A stretch of 5,938 nt of DNA. It comes from Labilibaculum sp. (GTDB taxonomy: Bacteria; Bacteroidota; Bacteroidia; Bacteroidales; Marinifilaceae). Positions 1-5,938 of the stretch are shown here, one piece after another (position 1 is the stretch's first letter; each line of letters begins with the position of its first letter). The DNA lies in contig JADGFH010000392.1 of NCBI GenBank assembly GCA_016743925.1, positions 1 through 5,938 on the forward strand, written 5' to 3'. Position numbers and translations under genes: made by a program. The notes beneath the pieces were generated by a model, which saw only the letters and a program-made list of their open reading frames with translations, did not search any database and was not told the origin of the DNA.

Positions 1-61
1 TACCAATTCAATATATTTATTTATTTATTTTGTAGAAATACAAACATAATTCCATTTAGTA

Positions 62-1453
62 ATGAGAAAGCTCTACGTAAAAAATCTCATAGCATTGAGT
101 GTTATTTTCACTTGGTTTGGATCCTATGCTCAAGTTGAGAATATGGTACTTAATCCTAGTTTTGAAGTGTATGAAAAATGCCCTGAAAGTTACACTTTTA
201 TGGACAAGACACATAAATTAATTCCTCATTGGACCTATCCAACTGCTACTACTCCCGATTATTTTAATGAGTGTGGCTCTAATGAAGTAAAAGTACCAGA
301 TAATTTTGCGGGATACAGCAAGGCTAAATCTGGTAAAGGTTATTTGGGAGCTATTTTAAGCGGAAGTAATCGCGATTTTAGAGAATACATTCAAGGTACT
401 TTAAACAGTGGCATGGTAGCTGGTCAAAAATATTGTGTTTCATTTTGGTACAAATTAGCATCTGGAAGTAAATTTGCTGTTGATCAGTTGAGTTTGCATT
501 TTTCAAATTCAGAAATAGCAAATGGGAATAAAACCTATTTAAAGTTAAAGGCGGATTTAACTAACAAAGAAGGTTTATTTTTAGACAATACAGAAGAATG
601 GACACAATTCTGTCAAGTATATACTGCTAAAGGAGGTGAGGGATTCTTTACTGTGGGTAATTTTAAAAATTACGATAATACCAACTATGTAGTTACTGGT
701 CGTGATACGAAGAACAAGAAAGGCAAGTCACATGCTTATTACTTTTTTGACGATTTTGAGATTCGTCCGTTAGTTGATTGTAATATGTGTGCATGCGTTC
801 CTAAAGATTTAGCAACCGTGGTTATTGATTCTTCTTATACAGGAGGTCTAAATCCTGTTACGGGTCAAATTAATAAAATAATAAATGATGGTGTCATTAG
901 CTTAGGAATATCAGGAGGACAAGCTCCTTACAATATTGACTGGAGTAACGGAACAAAAAATGTACAAAAACTTCAAAACCTAAAAGCAGGTACATATACT
1001 TATCGTGTAAGTGATCAAAATAATTGCTACTCGGAGGGTACTATAGTTTTTACAGAGCCCGTACTGCCTAAAGATTCTTTTACCGAGGGCTTAAGAAATA
1101 TTGAAGAAGGTGGTGCTCTTATTTTAAATAATATTTTCTTCGAAACTGGTAAAAGTATGCTTTTGCCAACTTCATTTGAAGAACTGGATAAAGTAGTCGA
1201 TTTTTTAAAAGAAGGAACAGTTAGTTTGATTGAGATTAGTGGGCACACTGATGATGTGGGTTCTGATGAATTAAATCAAACTTTAAGTCAGAAAAGAGCA
1301 GAATCTGTGGTTAAATATCTTATTAGTAAGGGAATTAATTCTCAAAAAATCAAAGGTGTTGGGTATGGAGAATTTAAGTTTTTAGATACCAATAAAACCG
1401 AAGTTGGACGATCAAATAATCGTCGTGTGGAATTTTTAGTACTAAAAAAATAA
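62..1453 (+). CDS. Exported OmpA-family protein with a SprB repeat
   Basis: This 463-residue protein starts with a clear Sec signal peptide: basic MRK, a hydrophobic stretch at about 8-20, and probable cleavage after SYA at residue 23. Residues 27-236 begin NPSFE and contain the conserved-looking stretches YCVSFWYKL and FFDDFEIRP, as in the galactose-binding-like or CBM-like beta-sandwich regions common in exported Bacteroidota proteins. A cysteine cluster (C240, C243, C245) follows. One SprB-type repeat lies at about 279-333, with the landmarks GGQAPY, WSNG, AGTYTY and NCYSEG. The OmpA C-terminal domain spans about 352-461. It includes SGHTDDVG with D397, QKRAESV with R412, and the terminal NNRRVEF. 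The D-to-R spacing of 15 matches the diaminopimelate-binding Asp/Arg pair known in OmpA domains. The likely role is a periplasmic or outer-membrane protein gripping peptidoglycan. The ATG at 62 is supported by the signal peptide; no good ribosome binding site is visible, which is normal in this phylum. It is the first gene of an operon with the TPR/propeller gene 10 bases downstream. Confidence 0.9.
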   Translation: MRKLYVKNLIALSVIFTWFGSYAQVENMVLNPSFEVYEKCPESYTFMDKTHKLIPHWTYPTATTPDYFNECGSNEVKVPDNFAGYSKAKSGKGYLGAILSGSNRDFREYIQGTLNSGMVAGQKYCVSFWYKLASGSKFAVDQLSLHFSNSEIANGNKTYLKLKADLTNKEGLFLDNTEEWTQFCQVYTAKGGEGFFTVGNFKNYDNTNYVVTGRDTKNKKGKSHAYYFFDDFEIRPLVDCNMCACVPKDLATVVIDSSYTGGLNPVTGQINKIINDGVISLGISGGQAPYNIDWSNGTKNVQKLQNLKAGTYTYRVSDQNNCYSEGTIVFTEPVLPKDSFTEGLRNIEEGGALILNNIFFETGKSMLLPTSFEELDKVVDFLKEGTVSLIEISGHTDDVGSDELNQTLSQKRAESVVKYLISKGINSQKIKGVGYGEFKFLDTNKTEVGRSNNRRVEFLVLKK

Positions 1454-1463
1454 GCTCTTAATT

Positions 1464-2276
1464 ATGAATGCAAGAAAACTAAATATACTAATCCTTTCAC
1501 TACTAATATCATTTATTAGTGTAGCACAGAAGCCTAGTAGAATATATAATAATAATTTATTCAAAGGCATGGAGGCAAGTGCACAGGCTGATATTGATAA
1601 TGAATTGGCTAAGGCTAAAGTGAATTTCGATAAAGTTTTAGTAAAAGAACCTGAATCGGCAATGGCTAATTTAGGACTAGCTATCGTTTATTCATCTGAT
1701 AAATATTCTGACAAAGATTATTTTAAAGCTTTGGAATACTTTCAGAAAGCCTATGAAGCACAATCTCAGTTTACTGCAGGAGATAAAGTTGTTTTGAATG
1801 ATTTATTTTTAAAGCTAGATAAAAGGCGTGGACATAGACCTGTAATTAAAAACATGGACTGGCAGCGCCAACAAATGGATGATAAGTTGATTAAATATGT
1901 GCGAGAGGAAAATAATACAGATTATGCCAAGAAGTTTTTAAGAGAATTTCCTGATTCTAAATACTATGCCAATGTTTCGCATATTTTGAATTATATCATG
2001 TTTCGTGAAGCCGAGAATAAAAATACGCTTGCTGCATTTAATCAATTTTTAAAGGATTATCCTGAATCAGCTCAAGCTGATATAGCCATAAAGATGCGCA
2101 ATGAGTTAGCCTATAAAACTGCTACAAGTGAGGGATCATTAAATAGTTTTCGGAATTTTGTTGAAAAATATCCTAAGGCTGTTCAAGTTGAAACGGTTAA
2201 GAAATTATTGGAAGGAATGCTTTTAAAGAAGCATCCGATAAGCAGACACTTGAAGCTATTGAGCATTTTATGGTAG
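1464..2276 (+). CDS. Exported TPR-like repeat protein, N-terminal part of a frameshifted gene
   Basis: The 270-residue frame opens with a signal peptide: MNARK, a hydrophobic core at about 6-20, and likely cleavage after SVA at residue 21. There is no lipobox Cys. A TPR-like helical pair lies at about 45-100 (NFDKVLVKEPESAMANLGLA, then FKALEYFQKAYEAQ). From about residue 145 there are TPR-like repeats with a period of exactly 37, marked by FPDS at 162, YPES at 199 and YPKA at 236. Up to E250 the protein looks normal. The last 20 residues (from G251 to the TAG at 2274) have lost the repeat pattern. The expected next repeat is found in another frame that continues into the ORF at 2270. I therefore read this as the N-terminal half of a 670-residue protein whose frame is broken near 2211-2221. 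TPR arrays usually bind protein partners; this one should face the periplasm or be tied to the outer membrane. It is co-transcribed with the OmpA gene, 10 bases downstream of its stop. Confidence 0.8.
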   Translation: MNARKLNILILSLLISFISVAQKPSRIYNNNLFKGMEASAQADIDNELAKAKVNFDKVLVKEPESAMANLGLAIVYSSDKYSDKDYFKALEYFQKAYEAQSQFTAGDKVVLNDLFLKLDKRRGHRPVIKNMDWQRQQMDDKLIKYVREENNTDYAKKFLREFPDSKYYANVSHILNYIMFREAENKNTLAAFNQFLKDYPESAQADIAIKMRNELAYKTATSEGSLNSFRNFVEKYPKAVQVETVKKLLEGMLLKKHPISRHLKLLSILW

Positions 2277-2401
2277 AATTTCCTAATTCCTCAAAAATGT
2301 CGAAAGCTAAAGTATTAAAACAGAAATTGCTTTTTGAATGGGCTAAAAGTGTAAACAGCTTAGAGGCTTATAACAAATTTGTGTCCTCATTTCCTGAAGG
2401 C
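1896..2401 (+). repeat. 37-residue TPR-like repeats running across two reading frames
   Basis: The repeat landmark [FY]P[DEKN][SAG] occurs at residues 162, 199 and 236 of the first frame. It then occurs at residues 4 and 41 of the second frame, which become 273 and 310 once one residue is restored at the junction. All four intervals are then exactly 37. A second landmark, an aromatic residue 19 positions earlier (F180, Y217, F254 and F22 of the second frame, that is F291), is also kept. The first unit is only partly covered (Y145 onwards) and is two residues shorter. Each unit fits a helix-turn-helix of TPR/SEL1-like type; family assignment by eye only. Confidence 0.85.
2211..2228 (+). other. 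Probable frameshift site joining the two TPR/propeller frames
   Basis: The upstream frame is coherent up to E250 (codon 2211-2213). The downstream frame is open only from 2201, because a TAA lies at 2198-2200, and it reads NAFKEASDKQTLEAIEHF from 2216 into the ATG at 2270. Adding one base between about 2211 and 2221 gives a GGN codon and fuses the frames with perfect repeat spacing. A heptamer T TTA AAG (2222-2228) lies in the correct phase for -1 ribosomal slippage and would give a product of the same length. It would, however, place Leu rather than the conserved aromatic at position 254. A deletion or sequencing error just upstream is therefore preferred. Confidence 0.75.
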
Positions 2402-3475
2402 AAGCATTACATTGATATTTTTAATCTAAAAGCTAGTGCATTAGGAGAAGAGATCGTTACGGATTTTCCGATGGGAAATTACAAGTTTGTAAAAGGATTC
2501 GATAACCAGCAGTTTAATGATTTTGGTGGTGGAATTGCTAAGCGCCCAAATGGAGATCTTGTAGTAGCTGCATCATCGCGTAAAGCAGAGGGAGAGATGT
2601 ATGATTCTTGGCTTTTAGGCATAGATACTACTGGCAAAATGATTTGGAATAAGATGTTAGGAAACCGTTTTGATGATCTTGTAAATACAGTTAGCATAAG
2701 TGCTCAGAACGAAATTTATGTTGCAGGTATTACTGATGCTGTAGTTGATAGTGTGAAAGGGCAAGCATGGCTTTATAAGCTCGATGCCAATGGTAAAAAT
2801 ATATTTAATCAAAGAATTGATATCGATGAAGTACTCGATTTTGTAGTTTATCCCGACAATAAAATTTTAATTGCAGGCTATAGCAAAAGCACAAAGGATT
2901 CAACCTTTACGCCTAGTTTAGTAAAACTCAATGCGAATGGTAAAAAGTTGTGGTCTCGTGCCTACTCAAGCAAGGGCAAGGTTTATAATGTAGCTAGCGA
3001 TCCATCAGGTATTACTTATGTTGCTGCTGGCAATTGGATATTTGCTATTGATCAGGCAGGCTATTTAAAATGGGATATTTTGTTGGATCAAGCATTGAAA
3101 TCAACCGCTGTTGGTATTAGCGGGAACAATAAACTCGTTTTTGCTGGTTTAAATGCTACAGGAGCTTTTGCAAGTGCATATAATATAGATGGGGAAAAGA
3201 TATGGGAAGCTCCTATTAGTATTTCTGGAAATGGAAATATAGAACAAATCATAAGTTTACCTGATAATAGTTTTGTTGTTGCAGGAACATTTAACAACAA
3301 AATCAAAGTAGTGCATATTGATGAAACAGGTCGTATTAAATCAGAAAAAGAATTTTCCTTGCCACAAGGAATTAAACTAAACGATTTAACAACTACTAAT
3401 GGGCGTTTTGTAGGAATTAGTGCTACAAGATTAACAGAAAAAGGTGATTTGATTGTATTTGAAATGGGTCTATAA
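2270..3475 (+). CDS. TPR tail plus seven-bladed propeller, C-terminal part of the frameshifted gene
   Basis: This 401-residue frame has no signal peptide. Its first residues continue the 37-residue TPR-like array of the preceding frame, with FPNS at residue 4 and FPEG at residue 41. The ATG at 2270 is therefore probably an internal Met of a larger protein, not a real start, although translation restart by the short overlap with the upstream TAG is possible. From about residue 82 there are seven related segments, at about 87-131, 136-185, 187-235, 236-273, 276-318, 322-364 and 367-400. Most follow one pattern: a hydrophobic strand, a turn such as PNGD or PDNK, a strand like IYVAG or ILIAG, a strand like WLYKLDANG, and a Trp-containing or related strand such as KLWSRAY. 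This is typical of PQQ/WD40-like beta-propellers, and seven blades would close a ring. No catalytic residues are seen and no type IX sorting domain is obvious at the C terminus. A scaffold or binding role in the cell envelope is inferred. Confidence 0.8.
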   Translation: MVEFPNSSKMSKAKVLKQKLLFEWAKSVNSLEAYNKFVSSFPEGKHYIDIFNLKASALGEEIVTDFPMGNYKFVKGFDNQQFNDFGGGIAKRPNGDLVVAASSRKAEGEMYDSWLLGIDTTGKMIWNKMLGNRFDDLVNTVSISAQNEIYVAGITDAVVDSVKGQAWLYKLDANGKNIFNQRIDIDEVLDFVVYPDNKILIAGYSKSTKDSTFTPSLVKLNANGKKLWSRAYSSKGKVYNVASDPSGITYVAAGNWIFAIDQAGYLKWDILLDQALKSTAVGISGNNKLVFAGLNATGAFASAYNIDGEKIWEAPISISGNGNIEQIISLPDNSFVVAGTFNNKIKVVHIDETGRIKSEKEFSLPQGIKLNDLTTTNGRFVGISATRLTEKGDLIVFEMGL

Positions 3476-3484
3476 AAAAATGAA

Positions 3485-3562
3485 GTCGGGTTGCTGCATT
3501 GATTAGTGTTTTGCTGCTATTCAGATATTTTTTTTCATGATGCCGAGGGGAGGTAATGCATA
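3485..3562 (+). repeat. Imperfect direct repeat, left copy
   Basis: The core at 3531-3562 (TTTTTCATGAT, then CGAGGGGAG, GTA and GCATA) matches 4025-4057 at about 28 of 33 positions with one gap. Upstream, shared words GTCGGG (3485-3490) and GTGTTTT (3506-3512) occur in the same order in both copies, with different spacing. The pair brackets the inverted-repeat element between them. The repeat starts only about 10 bases after the stop of the propeller frame. Confidence 0.7.
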
Positions 3563-3595
3563 ATTACTTTGCAGAGATTGGGCATCGAATCCGCA

Positions 3596-3763
3596 GGTCG
3601 GGACCCATAGATGAAATGAGTGTTAAGAATGAAAATCTGTTTGAGTGAAACGAGTTTTTTTCATTTAGCTCATGAATTGTAATGGGTGACTGAGGAAGCG
3701 CGCCCTAGATTTTTTGCTTACTTTTTCATCAATAGAAAAAGTAAGAGCCTTGTGGCTTTAACA
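3596..3763 (+). repeat. Left arm of a long imperfect inverted repeat
   Basis: Read as reverse complement, this arm follows 3806-3980 in order. Matching blocks are: 3596-3615 with 3961-3980 (16 of 20, perfect core CCCATAGAT); 3626-3636 with 3941-3950 (one gap); AACGAG 3649-3654 with 3922-3927; 3674-3687 with 3884-3897 (12 of 14); 3711-3726 with 3844-3859 (14 of 16); AAGAGCC 3743-3749 with 3820-3826; and GGCTTTAA 3754-3761 with 3807-3814 (7 of 8). The collinear order of seven blocks makes chance similarity unlikely. No convincing coding frame covers the arm. Confidence 0.7.
3717..3745 (+). repeat. Perfect 11-bp hairpin within the left arm
   Basis: CTTACTTTTTC (3717-3727) and GAAAAAGTAAG (3735-3745) are exact inverted repeats around a 7-base loop, ATCAATA. 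No T-run follows, so it does not look like an intrinsic terminator. It is better read as part of the repeat element. Confidence 0.75.
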
Positions 3764-3805
3764 AACACTTTAATAGTTTAGATTTAATTCCCAATTTTCT
3801 CTTGT

Positions 3806-3980
3806 CTTTAAGCCAGACGGGCTCTTCATTTTTGGCTTGACCCAAAAACGAAGCAAAAAGGTCAAGACCACAAAAATATTGTTACCCATAACGATTCGAT
3901 GACGGAACAAAATAATATTCGCTCGTTCCTCTCTCATGGGATTTTGTTCTGATCGTACTCTTTATCTATGGGGCCCAACA
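3806..3980 (+). repeat. Right arm of the long imperfect inverted repeat
   Basis: This arm is the inverted, diverged copy of 3596-3763, separated from it by a 42-base AT-rich spacer (3764-3805). It contains its own small palindrome, CTTGACC (3836-3842) with GGTCAAG (3860-3866). That palindrome lies at the place corresponding to the hairpin at 3717-3745 in the left arm. A transcript through both arms could fold into one long bulged stem or into two local hairpins. No open frame of useful length is present. Confidence 0.7.
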
Positions 3981-3991
3981 AATTCTTGAAT

Positions 3992-4057
3992 GTCGGGAGT
4001 AGTGCGGTGTTTTAGATTTGATTGTTTTTCATGATCACGAGGGGAGAGTAGGGCATA
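3992..4057 (+). repeat. Imperfect direct repeat, right copy
   Basis: This is the partner of the repeat at 3485-3562. GTCGGG (3992-3997), GTGTTTT (4007-4013) and the core TTTTTCATGAT, CGAGGGGAG, GTA and GCATA (4025-4057) appear in the same order. Its 3' end runs directly into the A-tract of the terminator at 4059-4085. The copies are diverged, so this is not a fresh target-site duplication. Confidence 0.7.
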
Positions 4058-4058
4058 A

Positions 4059-4085
4059 AAAAAGACCACTCGGGGTGGTCTTTTT
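4059..4085. terminator. Bidirectional intrinsic terminator
   Basis: AAAAAGACCAC (4059-4069) pairs perfectly with GTGGTCTTTTT (4075-4085) around the loop TCGGG, giving a GC-rich 6-bp core with an A-tract on one side and a T-tract on the other. On the minus strand it lies about 20 bases past the stop of the Hsp90-like gene and ends in seven U, so it is well placed to end that gene. On the plus strand it would stop transcripts that read through the repeat element. Confidence 0.9.
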
Positions 4086-4104
4086 GATTGGTATAGGTAA
4101 TTAT

Positions 4105-5938
4105 TTATTTTACGGTTGGTAGGAAATCCTCTTTTGTAAACTTATATTCATCACCTAAAACAGCCAAAGCTTTAGATATTTGATTTAGTTGATCTAAGTT
4201 TTTCTTTAACAACCTATTGGAATTTGTAACATTTGATAAAATTTCTCCAGCGGTTTTAACAAGTATAAATAAATCTTTTTCACGATTTATTCTCTCTGAA
4301 TTATTGATAATAAGTTGGGTAAATGGGTGTTTTTTGTTCACTATGATTGTGTCGTAATTAGAGGAAGAACTATTTAATTCTTTCTTGTTTTTAGCAAGGT
4401 TCACACAGAAATATTTGGAATCTATGTCTTCAAAGGTGAAATTATATAAAGGCAAAACGTCTGTTTTTTTCCAAGTTTGAAAGTAATCTTCAAAATTTTC
4501 TTTATCTAATCTAGAATATGGCTTATTATCCTTAATTATTACACTTGGGTGATATTTTAAAAGATGTATAAGAATTTCTCTTAAGGTTCTATATGATCCT
4601 GAATACTGATAACCTGATGCAATAACTAAAGGTTTTTGAGTGATTTTATACACCTCTTTTTTATTCTCTTTATCAGATATTAGAATTATGTCTTGGTAAT
4701 TTTGGTTTAAATCTAATAGACTAATAACAGTGGTTTCTTCTCCGTTATATAATTTAACATATAAACTTTGCTTTAAGGCATCAATGTAATTAGAATCGCT
4801 ATAGAATGATTGATATGATGATAAATATTCACTTAAAAATTGATCAGAAAATTTAGCTATTTCAGTAGTTGAATAGTGCTTTTTTAATTCTGAAAAAAGT
4901 TTAATAATTAAGGCGCTGTTAAACACATTAATGACTTTTTTAATTACAATTGTATCTGTAAAACCCTTTCTGTTTATATTTATTTTAGTGGCTTTTTTGA
5001 GGTTGATATCACCAAATACTAAAAAAAGATTTCCATTTGAGTAGTTGTTGACAAATACACCTTTTTGAGATATTGAAATTTGCGATAGATCGTGCTGCCT
5101 AGATACATTACTGAACGACTCAAAATCAAAAAGTTCAGTCGTTTCATCAAATTTGAATTTTTTTGTGAGTTTCTGAGTTATTATAGAGCATTGTCCTTCA
5201 TAATCATCAGTGTCAATATAGCAAGTAATATGGTGTAGTTTGCTTAGATTTGATTTGTGTAGTGGTTTAATACATTGTGATATTTCAGTTTGAAAGTCGA
5301 AAGTGAAAGGTTTTTTTGTTATTTCAACAATTTCACTTTCGCTTTTTATTTCAATAGGGAATTCTATATATCTAAAAGTCTCCTTAATGTAATTGTAATA
5401 ATCATTAAAATTGTATTTGGTTTGTATTTTTTCCTTTAGATGAAGAGTAATGGTAGTGCCAGTTTCAGTTCTTTCTGTATTGTCAAAAAAATGGAAGTAA
5501 TTTTTTGGATCTTTATCCATTCGAAACTTAAGAGGTTTACTGTTATGTGATTTTGTCTCGATATCAATAAATTCACTTATAAGAAAGTATGAAAATATGC
5601 CAACACCAAACTGGCCAATAGCTTCAAACTCCTTTTTTACTTTATTCTGCTCATAGAAACTACTTCCTAATTTACCAAAGAAGTTTTCAATGATGAATTC
5701 ATCCATTCCTATCCCATTGTCTATTATTTTAATAAATTCATTTGAAATTTCAACCTTAACACATGGAATATAATCATCTTTTAATGAGGTTTTCCTATAT
5801 CTACAAGAATCAATTGAATTTTGTAGAGCTTCCCTTAAGGATGTCAGATCGTTCTCATATAAATCCTCTCCAATAAAAGTATTGACAACATTTTGAACAT
5901 TAAATGAGAATTTAATACCCTTTGGGTCGAATCCTATG
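4105..5938 (-). CDS. Divergent Hsp90/HtpG-like ATPase, 5' end beyond the window
   Basis: The minus-strand frame is open from the window edge to the TAA at 4105, giving at least 610 residues. The ATG at 5706 is the Met of the nucleotide-binding motif DNGIGM and cannot be the start. Numbering from the edge (codon at 5937), the Hsp90-type N-box is at 35-44, with E36 (catalytic Glu equivalent), N40 and D43 in canonical spacing. The G1 motif DNGIGM is at 73-78, the G2 motif GQFGVG at 108-113, and GTTITLHLKE at about 160-169. The middle domain shows GDINLKKATKININRKGF; its R323 aligns with the catalytic-loop Arg of Hsp90 (LNxSRE), while the Gln four residues later is Thr here. The last ~250 residues do not resemble the HtpG C-terminal domain to my eye. 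It is probably a cytosolic GHKL ATPase with chaperone-like mechanics. Client and role are unknown. Sampled stretches are about 20-28% GC, apparently lower than the operon opposite, so it may be an acquired accessory gene. It could also be a specialised HtpG paralogue. Confidence 0.85.
   Translation of the reverse strand, partial: IGFDPKGIKFSFNVQNVVNTFIGEDLYENDLTSLREALQNSIDSCRYRKTSLKDDYIPCVKVEISNEFIKIIDNGIGMDEFIIENFFGKLGSSFYEQNKVKKEFEAIGQFGVGIFSYFLISEFIDIETKSHNSKPLKFRMDKDPKNYFHFFDNTERTETGTTITLHLKEKIQTKYNFNDYYNYIKETFRYIEFPIEIKSESEIVEITKKPFTFDFQTEISQCIKPLHKSNLSKLHHITCYIDTDDYEGQCSIITQKLTKKFKFDETTELFDFESFSNVSRQHDLSQISISQKGVFVNNYSNGNLFLVFGDINLKKATKININRKGFTDTIVIKKVINVFNSALIIKLFSELKKHYSTTEIAKFSDQFLSEYLSSYQSFYSDSNYIDALKQSLYVKLYNGEETTVISLLDLNQNYQDIILISDKENKKEVYKITQKPLVIASGYQYSGSYRTLREILIHLLKYHPSVIIKDNKPYSRLDKENFEDYFQTWKKTDVLPLYNFTFEDIDSKYFCVNLAKNKKELNSSSSNYDTIIVNKKHPFTQLIINNSERINREKDLFILVKTAGEILSNVTNSNRLLKKNLDQLNQISKALAVLGDEYKFTKEDFLPTVK

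Larger units (their letters stand above)
3476..4104. other. Gene-poor structured spacer between convergent genes
   Basis: All frames here are broken by frequent stops; the longest ATG-started piece I inspected is about 17 residues (3899-3952). The stretch holds the direct repeats, the long inverted repeat, a local hairpin and the terminator listed separately. Its base composition is locally richer in GC than the flanking genes (for example GCGCGCCC near 3698 and GGGGCCC near 3970). There is no transposase, tRNA, rRNA or CRISPR signature. I infer a non-coding repeat element inserted or maintained between two convergent transcription units. Confidence 0.6.

Noticed and set aside
21..40. Possible Bacteroidota -7 promoter element (TATTTTG) upstream of the OmpA gene
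   Set aside because: It is one base short of the TAnnTTTG consensus, there is no -33 TTG at the right distance, and the region is an AT-rich simple repeat where such words arise by chance.
1027..1248. Minus-strand open frame of 73 codons
   Set aside because: It lies wholly inside the OmpA-domain coding region, whose motifs are unambiguous; the antisense product has no recognisable features.
2479..2697. Minus-strand open frame of 72 codons
   Set aside because: It is antisense to the first propeller blades, which show clear repeat structure on the plus strand.
3088..3306. Minus-strand open frame of 72 codons
   Set aside because: It is antisense to propeller blades five and six, with no independent coding support.
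3528..3536. T-run as a terminator for the plus-strand operon
   Set aside because: No stable GC stem precedes it; the T-run belongs to the direct repeat.
3570..3610. tRNA-like words (GAATCC, GGTCGGGACC)
   Set aside because: No cloverleaf can be built: there is no acceptor stem, anticodon stem or canonical T-loop; the words belong to the inverted repeat.
3899..3952. Short ORF starting MTEQNN within the repeat region
   Set aside because: It has only 17 codons and no ribosome binding site, and it overlaps the right arm of the inverted repeat, which explains the sequence better.
3476..4104. Insertion sequence remnant
   Set aside because: No transposase fragment or clean terminal inverted repeats with target duplication were found; the bracketing repeats are direct and diverged.

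Overview
The window looks like chromosomal DNA from a member of the Bacteroidota. The genes are AT-rich with little Shine-Dalgarno signal. The first gene pairs a secreted OmpA-like peptidoglycan-binding domain with a SprB-type repeat, and it is followed by envelope proteins with TPR and beta-propeller repeats. I cannot name a genus from the sequence.

Left half (62-3475, + strand): a compact two-gene envelope operon. Gene 1 encodes an exported protein with a beta-sandwich-like N-terminal region, one SprB repeat and a C-terminal OmpA domain. Ten bases later comes a second exported protein: TPR-like repeats followed by about seven propeller blades. In this sequence it is split into two overlapping reading frames (1464-2276 and 2270-3475). 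The 37-residue repeat period runs through the junction exactly, so this is most likely one 670-residue gene broken by a single missing base near 2211-2221. Together the two genes carry TPR, propeller and OmpA modules, a set also found in PorE of the type IX secretion system, but here spread over two polypeptides. A joint envelope role is inferred, not shown.

Middle (3476-4104): about 630 bases without a convincing gene, but highly structured. Two arms of roughly 170 bases (3596-3763 and 3806-3980) are imperfect inverted copies of each other, and each contains its own small palindrome. Two imperfect direct repeats lie outside them (3485-3562 and 3992-4057). This looks like a non-coding, possibly interspersed repeat element. 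A strong bidirectional terminator (4059-4085) closes the region.

Right end (4105-5938, - strand): the 3' part of a gene for a divergent Hsp90/HtpG-like ATPase. Its frame is open to the window edge. The first ATG at 5706 lies inside the nucleotide-binding motif DNGIGM and is not the true start. Reading on to the edge adds 77 residues, which contain the Hsp90-type catalytic Glu and Mg-binding Asn. The gene is convergent with the operon and appears more AT-rich in sampled stretches. It may be an accessory gene, but its role is unknown.
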